A stretch of 64,000 bases of DNA, from contig DILV01000038.1 in NCBI GenBank assembly GCA_002425225.1, forward strand, positions 62,001 through 126,000. Reading direction: 5' to 3'. The notes beneath the pieces were generated by a model that ran no database searches, was not told where the DNA came from, and saw nothing but the letters and a program-made list of their open reading frames with translations. Shown in pieces: positions 27,634 through 37,534 of the stretch. How positions within the stretch are numbered: position 1 is the first letter of the stretch; the number at the start of each line of letters is the position of its first letter. The stretch is from Thiothrix sp. UBA5583 (GTDB lineage Bacteria > Pseudomonadota > Gammaproteobacteria > Thiotrichales > Thiotrichaceae). A program made the translations under genes and the position numbers.

Positions 27634-27755
27634 CCCTCACCCCAACCCCGCACCCAGCCCCCTGCGGGGTCGTCCCTCAAGGGGAGAGAGGCTAAGAGTG
27701 GTTATCTCTTGTTCCCCCTCGCCCCTTGAGGGAGAGGGGGCTAGGGGGTGAGGGG
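27634..27755. repeat. Paired inverted GC-rich repeat between cbbL and cbbS
   Basis: The outer arms are CCCTCACCCCAACCCC and CTAGGGGGTGAGGGG. The left half carries an extra block (CACCCAGCCCCCTGCGGGGT) inserted before CCCTCAAGGGGAGAG. The right half is nearly identical to the right arm at 19988-20097, so the two copies are recent relatives. It separates the two RuBisCO subunit genes within one operon. Confidence 0.85.
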
Positions 27756-27763
27756 ATTAAAAA

Positions 27764-29185
27764 TTACTTGTGAGCAACGTCGAGCTTGTCAACGGTGTCA
27801 AACTCAAACTTGATTTCTTTCCAAGTTTCCATCGCAATTTTGAGTTCAGGGCTGGACTTCGCGGCATTAACCAGAATGTCTTTACCTTCTTTCTCAATTT
27901 CGCGACCCATGTTACGTGCTTCCACGCAAGCTTCAACCGCCACACGGTTAGCAGCCGCGCCAGCAGCGTTACCCCACGGGTGACCCAATGTACCGCCACC
28001 GAATTGCAGGACGGAATCATCACCGAAGATGTTGACCAGCGCAGGCATGTGCCATACGTGGATACCACCGGATGCAACCGGCAATACGCCCGGCATGGAA
28101 CCCCAGTCTTGGTCGAAGAAGATACCGCGTGAACGGTCTTCCTTGATGTAGCTGTCACGCATAATGTCGATCCAGCCCAAGGTCGCTTCACGGTCGCCTT
28201 CCAACTTACCAACAACGGTACCGGAGTGCAGGTGGTCGCCGCCGGACAGACGCAAAATTTTGGTCAGTACGCGGAAGTGGATACCGTGGTGCGGGTTGCG
28301 GTCGAGTACCGCGTGCATCGCACGGTGGATGTGCAACAACATGCCGTTGTTTTGGCACCATTGCGCCAATTGGGTGTTCGCTGCCCAACCGCCGGTGATG
28401 TAGTCGTGCATGATGATCGGCGCACCGATTTCTTTCGCGTATTCTGCACGGCGCATCATTTCGTCAGCCGTTGGTGCAGTTACGTTCAGGTAGTGACCTT
28501 TGCGTTCGCCGGTTTCGGCTTCGGCTTTGTGGATCGCTTCCATTACGAAGTCAAAACGGTGTCTCCAGCGCATGAATGGCTGGCTGTTGACGTTTTCGTC
28601 GTCTTTGGTGAAGTCCAAACCGCCGCGCAGACCTTCGTAGCACGCACGACCGTAGTTCTTGGCAGACAGACCCAGTTTAGGCTTGATGGTGCAACCCAAC
28701 ATCGGACGACCGTATTTGTTGAGGATGTCACGTTCAACTTGGATACCTTGTGGTGGACCGTTGCACGTCATGACGTAAGCGATAGGGAAGCGGATGTCTT
28801 CCAGACGCAGCGCACGCAGTGCTTTGAAACCGAACACGTTACCAACCAACGAGGTCATGACGTTAACGACTGAACCTTCTTCAAACAGGTCGATGGGGTA
28901 TGCTACGAAAGCGTAGAAGCAAGTGTCATCGCCAGGTACGTCTTCGATAGCGTAAGCGCGGCCTTTGTAGTAGTCCAGATCGGTCAACAGGTCAGTCCAA
29001 ACGGTAGTCCATGTACCGGTGGAAGATTCTGCGGCTACCGCTGCGGCGACTTCTTCACGTGGAACACCTGCCTGTGGTGTAACTTTGAAGCAAGCTAGGA
29101 TGTCGGTTTCTTTCGGGGTGTAATCCGGCATCCAGTAGGTTTCGCGGTATTCTTTAACACCGGCGCTGTAGTTTTTAACTGCCAT
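27764..29185 (-). CDS. cbbL: RuBisCO form I large subunit
   Basis: The 473-residue catalytic subunit of the L8S8 enzyme. It shows [15 protein letters not shown] (51-65), IKPKLG with catalytic K168, [17 protein letters not shown] with carbamylated K194 and ligands D196 and E197, and [17 protein letters not shown] forming loop 6 and the phosphate site. The downstream cbbS-cbbQ-cbbO order and absence of carboxysome genes fit the non-carboxysomal form IAq type. The ATG at 29185 gives [14 protein letters not shown]; earlier in-frame codons run into the promoter. Divergent from its own cbbR. Confidence 0.98.
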   Translation of the reverse strand: MAVKNYSAGVKEYRETYWMPDYTPKETDILACFKVTPQAGVPREEVAAAVAAESSTGTWTTVWTDLLTDLDYYKGRAYAIEDVPGDDTCFYAFVAYPIDLFEEGSVVNVMTSLVGNVFGFKALRALRLEDIRFPIAYVMTCNGPPQGIQVERDILNKYGRPMLGCTIKPKLGLSAKNYGRACYEGLRGGLDFTKDDENVNSQPFMRWRHRFDFVMEAIHKAEAETGERKGHYLNVTAPTADEMMRRAEYAKEIGAPIIMHDYITGGWAANTQLAQWCQNNGMLLHIHRAMHAVLDRNPHHGIHFRVLTKILRLSGGDHLHSGTVVGKLEGDREATLGWIDIMRDSYIKEDRSRGIFFDQDWGSMPGVLPVASGGIHVWHMPALVNIFGDDSVLQFGGGTLGHPWGNAAGAAANRVAVEACVEARNMGREIEKEGKDILVNAAKSSPELKIAMETWKEIKFEFDTVDKLDVAHK

Positions 29186-29279
29186 GAAGTGATTGCCTCC
29201 AACGAGGTTGTAAGAAAAGTGTTTTTGCCTAAACAACAAGCACTGCTTGCTGATGGGGAGAAGTATGGCAAAGAGTAAG

Positions 29280-29294
29280 TATAATTGAAACTCA
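29280..29294. promoter_or_regulatory. Candidate CbbR-binding site upstream of cbbL
   Basis: TATAATTGAAACTCA lies 95-109 bases upstream of the cbbL start and matches 13 of 15 bases of the sequence at 22518-22532. It holds the dyad TTGA-AAC-TCAA when read with the next two bases and fits T-N11-A on the other strand. It may overlap the promoter of the divergent cbbR. Confidence 0.5.
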
Positions 29295-29345
29295 ATAATT
29301 AAACTGATAAATATAAGTAATACTGATGTTTTTAGGAGGAATTCC

Positions 29346-30278
29346 ATGCCGTACTCATTGAGTCAAATCCGCATTTTTGAAGCGGTCGCACAATACGAAA
29401 GCTACACCCGTGCAGCGGAAAAGCTGTTCATGACTCAACCGGCTGTTTCCATGCAAATCAAACAACTAGAAGATGAAAGTGGCTTGGCTTTGTTTGAGCG
29501 ACAGGGCAAGAAAATGCGCCTTACCCCGATAGGCAAGGAGGTGCAGCACTACGCCAGCCGTGTCTTGCAAGCCCATAACGATATGTTGGGCGTGATGAAA
29601 GAACTCAAAGGTACCAAAGGCGGGCACTTGATCGTATCGGTAGCAACCACAGCCAATTACTTCGTTACCCAATTGTTGGCGGAGTTTTCACAGCAACACG
29701 AAGGCATCAATATCACACTGGATGTCACCAACCGCCACACCCTGTTGGATCAGTTGGAAAACCACGAACCGGATATGGTGATCATGGGTGAGCCGCCCAA
29801 AGGTCACGGCTTACAATCCGAGCGATTGATGGAAAACCCGCTGGTAGTGATTGCTGCGCCCAACCACCCGCTGGTGGGCGTTGAACGTCAGCTTTTGCTG
29901 AGTGATGTCTTGGCGGAACGCTTTATCGTGCGAGAAAAAGGCTCAGGCACACGCAGTGCGATTGAGCGTCACCTGCATAAACATCATGCCAGTTGCAAAA
30001 ATACACTGGAAATGCGCAGCAATGAAACCATCAAACACGCCGTTGAAGCGGGGTTAGGCTTAGGAATTGTGTCAATGCACACCATTCAGCCGGAACTGGA
30101 TAGTGGACGGCTGGTGATTTTACAGGTAGAAAATTTTCCAATTCGACGCCATTGGCATGTTGTGATGCGCAAGGGCAAGCGGCTGTCACCGATTGCACGG
30201 GAGTTCAAACGCTTTGTGATGTCTGAAGCCCCTAGGTTTGTCAGGATCTGGGAGCAACCTAACCAGGCACAGGATTAA
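29346..30278 (+). CDS. cbbR: LysR family regulator CbbR (beside cbbL)
   Basis: A 310-residue LysR-type regulator. The helix-turn-helix ([35 protein letters not shown]) and effector-domain segments [16 protein letters not shown] and [17 protein letters not shown] are closely related to those of the CbbR at 22613-23536, so they are paralogues that may cross-regulate. A strong TTAGGAGGAATTCC precedes the ATG. It is divergent from cbbL with a 160-base promoter region. Confidence 0.92.
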   Translation: MPYSLSQIRIFEAVAQYESYTRAAEKLFMTQPAVSMQIKQLEDESGLALFERQGKKMRLTPIGKEVQHYASRVLQAHNDMLGVMKELKGTKGGHLIVSVATTANYFVTQLLAEFSQQHEGINITLDVTNRHTLLDQLENHEPDMVIMGEPPKGHGLQSERLMENPLVVIAAPNHPLVGVERQLLLSDVLAERFIVREKGSGTRSAIERHLHKHHASCKNTLEMRSNETIKHAVEAGLGLGIVSMHTIQPELDSGRLVILQVENFPIRRHWHVVMRKGKRLSPIAREFKRFVMSEAPRFVRIWEQPNQAQD

Positions 30279-30353
30279 TGATTTAGAACATTGTAAAAAA
30301 AGATTTTTTTAATGCGATTGCCCAGTGATAAAGAAGGTCAGCGTGTATCCCTG

Positions 30354-31895
30354 TTACTCCATTTCCATCAGCCAATCATCCACGCTCTTGGCCTCACTGC
30401 TGAAATTGATGCCGAGCAGCACTTTCGGGCGTGAATCAGTGCGGAATGCCCCGGCATAGTCGCGATTCTTGATCTGTTCCAACGCGGCTTTGGCGGTCTT
30501 ATCCAGCTTGAATTCGAGGATGTAAATGTGGGTCGGGGTTTTCACCACGCAATCCACCCGCCCGTTGCTGTCGTTGACTTCAGCTTCGGCGTATTGCCCC
30601 AGATAGAAAAACGTCAGGTAAATCAGGCTGTGGTAATACGCTTCGCGTTCTTGCAGGAAAATCTGGTAGGGGATTTTTTTGAACACCGTCTTGATGATGT
30701 CAATCACGGCGGGTACATCGTTTTTCTGGAATGCCTTGTGCAATTTGACCACCAACGGCGTGGTGCGGGCGGGTTCTTCATGCGCCCATTCCGCCATCAG
30801 GTACATCGACATTGAGCCTTTCACTTCACGGTTGGGGTAGCCAAGCTGATACAGGTCACAATCATCAATGCTTTTCAGTGTCAAATAGCCAGTCTGAAAC
30901 AATACTGGAGCAAGTTGTAGACGCTCCAAGTCGTAATTGCCCAGTGCCAGTTCATCCACTTCCAGATCATCGACCCGATAAACCTTGTTACTGCGCATTA
31001 ACTTGGGCAGGAAGGTGGGTGTGCCGGATTCAAACCAGAAATTACGGAACGCTTGCGCCTGAAAAAAGCTCAGGATCGAATAAGGATTGTAAACCTTGTT
31101 GCGCAGATCCCACGTATAACCGTTGTACCAGAGGCGGATTTTCTCCAGCAATGCCGTGCGGCTCAGGTTGAGGTACTGCTCGGTTTCAGGCATGTACGGG
31201 GTAAAATAGTGTTCCAGTTCTGCTTGCGTGTAACCCAATAACGTCGCGGCACTGCGATCCATCGACAGATCAAACAGGTTATTCAGGTCAGAAAAAATCG
31301 ACACACGGCTGAATTTCGATACCCCGGTAATCAGCAAAAACTCCAGATGCGGGTCACTGTCTTTGAGCACCGAATAAAAGGTTTTCATGATTTGCTGGTT
31401 GGCTTTGGCTTGCGGGATGTCGTCAAGGTAATCAATCAGCGGTTTGTCGTATTCGTCGATCAGCAGCACTACTTTGCCGTGCTGTGCGGCGATCTTTTCC
31501 AGCAACTCGGCAAACAGTCGCGCAATGCTGCTGGTATTTTGGCAAACCAAACCGTAATCCGCTGCAATGGACTGTAATTGCAATAAAAGTGCAGCTTCCA
31601 ACCCCAGTTCACGGTAGCCCATGCTGGCAAATGACAGGTGGATAACGGGATGCACTTGATTCCAATCCCGCTGATTTTCGATCCACAAACCCGCAAACAA
31701 GGCGCGGTTGCCTTGGTAGATTTCCTTGATGGTGGAAAGCAGCAGGGATTTGCCGAAGCGGCGCGGGCGTGACAGGAAAAAATACTTGCCCTGCTTCAAT
31801 AGCCGAGCAATCGCTTCCGTCTTGTCAACATACAGGCACTGACGGCTGATAAGCTCAGAAAAAGTCTGGATACCAACGGGTAAACGCTGCAACAT
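30354..31895 (-). CDS. AAA-ATPase-like / PD-(D/E)XK nuclease family protein
   Basis: The 513-residue protein belongs to a widespread two-domain family of unknown role, often found as scattered paralogues. The N-terminal ATPase-like part starts LPVGIQTFSELISRQCLYVD and has the unusual P-loop FLSRPRRFGKSLLLS (40-54) and LLIDEYDKPLIDYL (Walker B). The C-terminal nuclease-like domain ends with GRVDCVVKTPTHIYILEFKL, giving the D...ExK residues. The family is tied to mobile or defence-related contents, but no function is established. It is complete and stands alone between cbbR and mtgA. Confidence 0.85.
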   Translation of the reverse strand: MLQRLPVGIQTFSELISRQCLYVDKTEAIARLLKQGKYFFLSRPRRFGKSLLLSTIKEIYQGNRALFAGLWIENQRDWNQVHPVIHLSFASMGYRELGLEAALLLQLQSIAADYGLVCQNTSSIARLFAELLEKIAAQHGKVVLLIDEYDKPLIDYLDDIPQAKANQQIMKTFYSVLKDSDPHLEFLLITGVSKFSRVSIFSDLNNLFDLSMDRSAATLLGYTQAELEHYFTPYMPETEQYLNLSRTALLEKIRLWYNGYTWDLRNKVYNPYSILSFFQAQAFRNFWFESGTPTFLPKLMRSNKVYRVDDLEVDELALGNYDLERLQLAPVLFQTGYLTLKSIDDCDLYQLGYPNREVKGSMSMYLMAEWAHEEPARTTPLVVKLHKAFQKNDVPAVIDIIKTVFKKIPYQIFLQEREAYYHSLIYLTFFYLGQYAEAEVNDSNGRVDCVVKTPTHIYILEFKLDKTAKAALEQIKNRDYAGAFRTDSRPKVLLGINFSSEAKSVDDWLMEME

Positions 31896-31969
31896 GGTGG
31901 TCTGCCTCAGATGTTCATGGGCTTAGGATAGCACGTTTACACCCGCAGGCAGACCGCATGGCGCGGGCG

Positions 31970-32140
31970 TTACACCTTCGATGCCTGTTTGATTTTCATC
32001 TCGGCAAACTTCTTTTGGTACTCATCCACCTTGTTTTTCATCACTGCCTTCAGCGGGTGGGTAGCATTGATGACCGCCAGCAAGCGATTGTCAAGTCCCG
32101 ATAGATCAATCCAGCCGCTGCAAATAGGCTGCCCCGCCAA
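31970..32140 (-). CDS. Possible small ORF overlapping the end of mtgA
   Basis: A 56-codon frame starting at a TTG inside the last codons of mtgA (overlap of 35 bases, other frame) encodes a sequence ending HPLKAVMKNKVDEYQKKFAE and a Lys-rich tail. It is protein-like and the codon use is normal for the region, but the start is weak. It could be a small coupled gene or the relic of a longer one. I do not recognise the product. Confidence 0.3.
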   Translation of the reverse strand: MAGQPICSGWIDLSGLDNRLLAVINATHPLKAVMKNKVDEYQKKFAEMKIKQASKV

Positions 32141-32828
32141 TTGAGCGCATTTGCCTCAGAATCCGCCCCTGACGGGCGCGTACATAGCCGGAGGGTTTGG
32201 TCACGCTGTATTTACGCGGGGCAGGTAATACCGCCGCCAGCAAGGCTGCATCCGCTGCGCCTAGGTTGCTGACAGGCTTGCCCAGCAGGTTTTGCGCCGC
32301 TGCCCCTACCCCGTAATCCGCCCTGCCGAACTGGGCAGTATTCAGGTAGACCTCCAGAATGCGTTCCTTCGACCAGAAAATTTCAATCAGGCTGGCAATA
32401 CCCCACTCCAGCCCCTTGCGGATATAACTGCGCTCTTCCCACAGGAACAGATTTTTCGCCAGTTGTTGGGTGATGGTACTGCCGCCACCTTTGGCTTTGC
32501 CGCGCATTTCAGCACGGATAGCAGCTTCGGTCGCCTCCATGTCAATCCCCCAGTGCTCGGCAAAACGCTGGTCTTCGGAGGCAATCACAGCCAGTTGCAC
32601 ATGACGCGGAATATCATCCAGACTCACCCAGTCATGACGTACAAAGGGCGTTTCCTGGCTGAAAATGGCGGTAATGTCCTGGCGCAGCATGAAAGCCGAG
32701 GTCGGTACAGGCAGCCAGCGAAACACCAGCAGCAACAGGCACAAGACCACGAACACGCGCAGCGGAATGCGCCAGAGCCAGCTTTTCCAGCGGGCAGAAC
32801 CTGAGGTAGCAGTATCATTCAATTTCAT
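32106..32828 (-). CDS. mtgA: Monofunctional peptidoglycan transglycosylase MtgA
   Basis: Polymerises lipid II into glycan strands at the periplasmic face of the inner membrane. The 240-residue GT51 protein has one N-terminal anchor helix (about 22-40), the catalytic glutamate E85 in ASEDQRFAEHWG, and the conserved KGGGSTITQQLAKNLFLW and RKGLEWGIASLIEIFWSKERI motifs. Length and single domain exclude a bifunctional penicillin-binding protein. Divergent from the ABC transporter genes. Confidence 0.96.
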   Translation of the reverse strand: MKLNDTATSGSARWKSWLWRIPLRVFVVLCLLLLVFRWLPVPTSAFMLRQDITAIFSQETPFVRHDWVSLDDIPRHVQLAVIASEDQRFAEHWGIDMEATEAAIRAEMRGKAKGGGSTITQQLAKNLFLWEERSYIRKGLEWGIASLIEIFWSKERILEVYLNTAQFGRADYGVGAAAQNLLGKPVSNLGAADAALLAAVLPAPRKYSVTKPSGYVRARQGRILRQMRSIGGAAYLQRLD

Positions 32829-32901
32829 AATGGCGCGTATTAAACCCTATTCACGGGAGACGTGCTACCATCCCAGCTTTCGATTCCGACAGAAAAACCA
32901 C

Positions 32902-33831
32902 ATGACAACGGCACTCGATATTCAGGGATTACGCAAAACCTACCACAACGGTTTCACAGCGCTGAAAGGCATTGATTTGCAGGTAGAACAAGGGGATTTC
33001 TTCGCCTTGCTGGGGGCAAACGGTGCGGGCAAATCCACCACCATTGGCATCGTCAGTTCGCTGGTGAACAAAACGGCGGGCAAGGTGAACATTTTTGGTT
33101 ACGACCTCGACACCCAGCGTGAACAGGCCAAGGCACAGATCGGGCTGGTTCCGCAGGAATTCAATTTCAACATGTTCGAGCCGGTGGTAGAAATCGTGGT
33201 CAATCAGGGCGGCTATTACGGCATTCCGCGTCAGGAAGCGTTTGTACGTGCCGAAACCCTGCTCAAGCAACTGGGCTTGTGGGAAAAAGCCCGTGAGCAA
33301 GCCCGTAACCTCTCCGGCGGGATGAAGCGCCGCCTGATGATTGCCCGTTCCCTGATCCATCAGCCGCGCCTGTTGATCCTCGACGAACCGACTGCCGGGG
33401 TGGACATTGAAATCCGCCGTTCGATGTGGGAATTCCTGCGCAAGCTGAATGCCGAAGGTACGACCATCATCCTCACGACCCACTATCTGGAAGAGGCCGA
33501 AAGCCTGTGCCGCAATATCGGCATCATCGACAAGGGCGAGCTGATCGAAAACACCGGCATGAAACAGTTGCTCAACCGGCTGGATACCGAAAGCTACGTG
33601 TTCGACCTGGCCTCGCCGCTGGAGCACCTGCCCGCAACCAGCAGCAACCTGTGCCACTGCACCCTGCTTGACCCGACCACACTGGAAGTGGCTTTCCACA
33701 AGGAACACTATTCGCTCAATCAAGTGTTCAGTTTCCTCAACCAGCAGAGCATTACTGTCCAGAGTATGCGCAACAAGACCAACCGGCTGGAACAGCTTTT
33801 CCTGGAACTGGTGGAGGGCAACAAGGCATGA
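32902..33831 (+). CDS. ABC transporter ATP-binding protein (ABC-2 exporter, YadG-like)
   Basis: A 309-residue ATPase subunit with Walker A GANGAGKS (38-45), the signature LSGGMKRRL, and Walker B LLILDEPTAGVD. The closest familiar relative is YadG of E. coli, partner of YadH. The ATG at 32902 gives MTTALDIQGLRKTY; longer in-frame starts run antisense through mtgA. Its stop overlaps the start of the permease gene by four bases, so the two are coupled. Substrate is unknown. Confidence 0.93.
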   Translation: MTTALDIQGLRKTYHNGFTALKGIDLQVEQGDFFALLGANGAGKSTTIGIVSSLVNKTAGKVNIFGYDLDTQREQAKAQIGLVPQEFNFNMFEPVVEIVVNQGGYYGIPRQEAFVRAETLLKQLGLWEKAREQARNLSGGMKRRLMIARSLIHQPRLLILDEPTAGVDIEIRRSMWEFLRKLNAEGTTIILTTHYLEEAESLCRNIGIIDKGELIENTGMKQLLNRLDTESYVFDLASPLEHLPATSSNLCHCTLLDPTTLEVAFHKEHYSLNQVFSFLNQQSITVQSMRNKTNRLEQLFLELVEGNKA

Positions 33832-34601
33832 ACACCCAACAGAAATGGATTGCGTATTACACCATCCTGATCAAGGAAATCCTGCGTTTTACCCGCATCT
33901 GGAAACAGACCATCCTGCCGCCGGTCATTACCACGTCACTGTATTTCGTGATTTTCGGCAACCTGATCGGCCCGCAGATTGGTAACATGGATGGACATCG
34001 CTACATCGACTTCATCATGCCGGGGCTGATCATGATGACCGTCATCACCAATGCCTACGCCAATGTGGTGGCGTCGTTCTACGGCAGCAAATTCCAGGGC
34101 AATATTGCCGAAATGCTGGTGTCACCTACCCCCAACTGGATCATTCTGGCAGGGTTTGTCAGTGGCGGCGTGGCTCGCGGCATGACTGTCGGGGTTGCCG
34201 TGACCGTGGTTTCACTGTTTTTCACCCACTTGCAGATGCAGCATTTCTGGGTGATGGTGACGATCGTGATCCTCACGGCGGTGCTGTTCTCGCTGGCGGG
34301 GCTGATCAATGCGGTGTATGCAAAAAGTTTCGACGACATCAATATCATCCCCACCTTTGTACTGACGCCGCTGACCTATCTGGGCGGGGTGTTTTATTCC
34401 ATCGCCATGCTGTCACCGCTGTGGCAGAAGGTATCACTGCTCAACCCGGTACTGTACATGGTGAATGGCTTCCGTTATGGGATTCTGGGGGTATCGGATA
34501 TTCCGCTGTGGGTGAGTTATGGGGTGATTATGGCGTTTATCCTCATGTTGGGCGGGTATAGCATGTACCTGTTGAACAAGGGGACGGGGATTCGCAGTTG
34601 A
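33828..34601 (+). CDS. ABC-2 type permease (YadH-like)
   Basis: The 257-residue membrane subunit has six predicted helices and the ABC-2 pattern: ETTILP-type entry helix (RIWKQTILPPVITTSLYFVI), the FIMPGLIMMTVITNAYAN loop and PLTYLGGVFYSIAMLSPLWQ. It forms an exporter with the preceding ATPase. It overlaps the downstream flavoprotein gene by four bases, although a shared function is not evident. Confidence 0.92.
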   Translation: MNTQQKWIAYYTILIKEILRFTRIWKQTILPPVITTSLYFVIFGNLIGPQIGNMDGHRYIDFIMPGLIMMTVITNAYANVVASFYGSKFQGNIAEMLVSPTPNWIILAGFVSGGVARGMTVGVAVTVVSLFFTHLQMQHFWVMVTIVILTAVLFSLAGLINAVYAKSFDDINIIPTFVLTPLTYLGGVFYSIAMLSPLWQKVSLLNPVLYMVNGFRYGILGVSDIPLWVSYGVIMAFILMLGGYSMYLLNKGTGIRS

Positions 34602-35839
34602 AACCAGTGGTCATCATCGGTGGTGGCCCGGCGGGTCTGATGGCTGCCGAACAACTGCTGGCAGCCGGGTATTTGGTCGATTTGTACGACGCCATGCCCA
34701 CTGTCGGGCGTAAGTTCCTGCTGGCAGGCATTGGTGGCTTGAACATCACTCATGCTGAACCCTTCCCCACCTTTTGCAGCCGCTATGCCGAACGCCAGTC
34801 ACAGATACAACCATTGCTGGAACAGTTTGGCGCTGAGGAACTGCGCCAGTGGTGTAGCGACTTGGGAGTTGAAACATTCGTCGGCACATCCGGGCGCGTA
34901 TTTCCCAAGGAAATGAAGGCGGCACCACTGTTACGTGCCTGGCTGGCGCGTCTGAAACAGCAGGGCTTGCGCCTGCACCCGCGCCACCGCTGGCTGGGCT
35001 GGGATGAGCAAAGGCAGCTAGTTTTTCAGAACCCGCAAGGGCACATCACCGCACCCTATTCCGCCGTTATGCTGGCACTGGGCGGCGGAAGCTGGAAAAA
35101 ACTCGGCAGCGATGGCACATGGATTCCCCTGTTGGCGACAAAGGCCATTCCAGTCACGCCACTCAAGCCAGCCAACTGCGGCTTCCTGTGCCAGTGGAGC
35201 GAACATTTGCGTAGCCGCTGTGCCGGTTCCCCGCTGAAATCCGTCACCCTCAGTTTCACCGACCTGAGCGGGCACACAGAAACCCGCATGGGTGAAATGA
35301 TCATCACGGAACGTGGGGTGGAAGGCAGCCTGATTTACGCCTTTGCTGCCCGCTTGCGGGACATGCTCGACTTACAGGGTTGCGCAACCTTCCATCTGGA
35401 CTTGTTGCCCAACCATAGCCAGGCTCACATTGAAGATGCCCTTCACAAAAAGCCAGCCAGCAAGACATTAGGGGCGTACCTGAAAAGCCGTTTTAAGCTG
35501 GATGGAGCCAAAACTACCCTATTGTTTGAAACACTCGAAAAACAACACTGGCAAACCATTCCTCTCCTAGCATCCACCCTGAAAGCACTGCCTGTCACCG
35601 TCACCGCAACGACACCCATTGATGAAGCCATCAGCACCGCAGGCGGTGTACCCTTTGAGGAACTGGATGAAAATCTGATGCTAAGGAAATTACCGGGCGT
35701 ATTCTGTGCCGGAGAAATGCTGGACTGGGAAGCGCCCACGGGGGGCTATTTGCTGACGGCCTGCTTTGCAAGCGGCAGGCAAGCGGGACAAGGTGTCGTG
35801 CGCTGGTTGCACGACACCCGCATGAAACTTACACGTTAA
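34598..35839 (+). CDS. BaiN/HI0933-like FAD-dependent oxidoreductase
   Basis: The 413-residue flavoprotein starts [20 protein letters not shown] with the dinucleotide-binding GxGxxG and has the family signatures [33 protein letters not shown] and, near the end, [18 protein letters not shown]. The family includes the bile-acid enzyme BaiN but most members have no known substrate. The start is TTG at 34598, supported by GGGGA upstream and by coupling to the permease. Its end overlaps the convergent ychF by 11 bases. Confidence 0.88.
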   Translation: MKPVVIIGGGPAGLMAAEQLLAAGYLVDLYDAMPTVGRKFLLAGIGGLNITHAEPFPTFCSRYAERQSQIQPLLEQFGAEELRQWCSDLGVETFVGTSGRVFPKEMKAAPLLRAWLARLKQQGLRLHPRHRWLGWDEQRQLVFQNPQGHITAPYSAVMLALGGGSWKKLGSDGTWIPLLATKAIPVTPLKPANCGFLCQWSEHLRSRCAGSPLKSVTLSFTDLSGHTETRMGEMIITERGVEGSLIYAFAARLRDMLDLQGCATFHLDLLPNHSQAHIEDALHKKPASKTLGAYLKSRFKLDGAKTTLLFETLEKQHWQTIPLLASTLKALPVTVTATTPIDEAISTAGGVPFEELDENLMLRKLPGVFCAGEMLDWEAPTGGYLLTACFASGRQAGQGVVRWLHDTRMKLTR

Positions 35840-36923
35840 ACAGGAAGTTCATCACATCGCCATCCTTGACGATGTAATCCTTGCCTTCCGCCCGCATTTT
35901 CCCGGCTTCTTTCGCGCCCTGCTCACCTTTGTAAGCAATGAAATCCTCATACGCAATCGTCTGCGCCCGGATAAAGCCACGCTCAAAGTCGGTATGGATC
36001 ACGCCCGCCGCCTGCGGTGCGGTAGCTTTTTTCGGAATCGTCCAAGCCCGCACTTCTTTCACACCGGCGGTGAAATAGGTCTGCAAGCCCAGCAAATCGT
36101 AGCCAGCGCGGATTACCCGGTTCAAGCCCGGCTCATCCAACCCCATGCCCGCCAGGAATTCGTCGCGTTCGGCATCATCCAGTTGCGACAGTTCCGATTC
36201 CATCTCCGCACACACCGGCACAACCACAGCGTTTTCACGCACCGCGATTTCACGCACCTGATCCAGATACGGGTTGTTTTCAAAACCATCATCATTGACG
36301 TTGGCAATGAACATCAGCGGTTTGATGGTAATCAGGTGGAATTCACGCACTGCCATTGCACGCTCTTCCGGGGACATCGGCAGTGAACGGGCGGAATGGC
36401 CTTCGGACAGATGGGCATACAAGCGTTCAGCTAAGGCTTTTTGTGCCAGCAAATCCTTGCTGCCGGATTTGGCGGAACGGGTCAGGCGGTTGACGGCCTT
36501 TTCAGCCGTATCCAGATCCGCCAGCGCTAGCTCGGTATTGATGGTATCAATGTCTGACGCGGGGTCGATTTTCCCTGACACGTGAATAATGTCGTCATTG
36601 TCGAAGCAGCGCACCACTTGTGCAATCGCGTCGGTTTCACGGATATGGGCAAGGAACTTGTTGCCCAGCCCTTCGCCTTGTGACGCACCGGCTACCAGCC
36701 CGGCAATATCGACAAATTCCATCGTGGTTGGAATAATGCGTTCCGGCTTGACGATGGTAGCCAGCGCATCCAGACGCGGGTCAGGCATGGGCACGATGCC
36801 CACATTGGGTTCAATGGTACAGAAAGGGTAATTCGCGGCCTGAATCCCCGCCTTGGTCAAGGCATTGAACAGGGTAGACTTACCCACATTCGGCAAACCA
36901 ACAATTCCACACTTGAATCCCAT
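35829..36923 (-). CDS. ychF: Redox-regulated ATPase YchF (Obg family)
   Basis: A 364-residue ribosome-associated P-loop protein that hydrolyses ATP in preference to GTP. The G1 motif GLPNVGKS is at 9-16, [17 protein letters not shown] carries G3, and the C-terminal TGS domain ends with [19 protein letters not shown]. It follows pth on the same strand, as in most gammaproteobacteria. Confidence 0.97.
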   Translation of the reverse strand: MGFKCGIVGLPNVGKSTLFNALTKAGIQAANYPFCTIEPNVGIVPMPDPRLDALATIVKPERIIPTTMEFVDIAGLVAGASQGEGLGNKFLAHIRETDAIAQVVRCFDNDDIIHVSGKIDPASDIDTINTELALADLDTAEKAVNRLTRSAKSGSKDLLAQKALAERLYAHLSEGHSARSLPMSPEERAMAVREFHLITIKPLMFIANVNDDGFENNPYLDQVREIAVRENAVVVPVCAEMESELSQLDDAERDEFLAGMGLDEPGLNRVIRAGYDLLGLQTYFTAGVKEVRAWTIPKKATAPQAAGVIHTDFERGFIRAQTIAYEDFIAYKGEQGAKEAGKMRAEGKDYIVKDGDVMNFLFNV

Positions 36924-36947
36924 GACTTCCGTACCTTGTGTATCAAA

Positions 36948-37529
36948 TTAACGGGTGTGCAATGCCTGCATGGCTTTTTGCATTTCACCCTGCAAAATCA
37001 GTCCAATCTGGTCGGCGGCAGTATCAATTGCCCGCAGGATAACGATTTCATCGTCTTGCGAAGGGCGTGACAACACGTAATCCACCACCTTGTTGCGGTC
37101 GCCGGGATGACCAACCCCCAAACGCAACCGCCAGTAATCTGCACCCAGATGGGCGTGCAAATCACGCAAACCGTTATGACCACCATGACCACCGGCCTGT
37201 TTCAGGCGTACATCCCCGGCGGGAATGTCCAGTTCATCATGTGCCACCAATACCTGTTCCACCGGAATACGGTAGAAATCAGCCAACTGACGCACTGCCA
37301 AACCACTGCGGTTCATAAAGGTCATCGGCTTGATCAGCCAGACCACATTGCTGCCCACTTGCAGCTTGCAGACATCGCCGGAAAAGCGCTTTTCAGCAGC
37401 GAACTGACCCGAGTAACGCCGTGCCAGTTCGTCAACAAACCAAAACCCGGCATTGTGCCGGGTTTTGTCGTACTGGCTACCGGGGTTGCCCAAGCCTGCA
37501 ATCAGGCGTATCGGGGTTCCCATCGGCAT
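36948..37529 (-). CDS. pth: Peptidyl-tRNA hydrolase
   Basis: Releases tRNA from peptidyl-tRNA dropped by stalled ribosomes. The 193-residue protein has GLGNPGSQYDKTRHNAGF with catalytic H25, KPMTFMNRSGLAV and HDELDIPAGDVRLKQAGGHG, all typical of the bacterial Pth1 family. Placed between rplY and ychF, five bases from the rplY stop, in a conserved translation operon. Confidence 0.97.
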   Translation of the reverse strand: MPMGTPIRLIAGLGNPGSQYDKTRHNAGFWFVDELARRYSGQFAAEKRFSGDVCKLQVGSNVVWLIKPMTFMNRSGLAVRQLADFYRIPVEQVLVAHDELDIPAGDVRLKQAGGHGGHNGLRDLHAHLGADYWRLRLGVGHPGDRNKVVDYVLSRPSQDDEIVILRAIDTAADQIGLILQGEMQKAMQALHTR

Positions 37530-37534
37530 CTACC

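Noticed and set aside
19988-27755. GC-rich repeats considered as insertion sequences or CRISPR repeats
   Set aside because: They have no transposase, no target duplications that I can see, and unequal spacing; they are short inverted-arm repeats.
30354-31895. ATPase/nuclease gene considered as part of a defence system with the Cas2-Cas6 region
   Set aside because: It lies over 14 kb away behind the RuBisCO clusters, and family members are common solitary genes; no link is supported.
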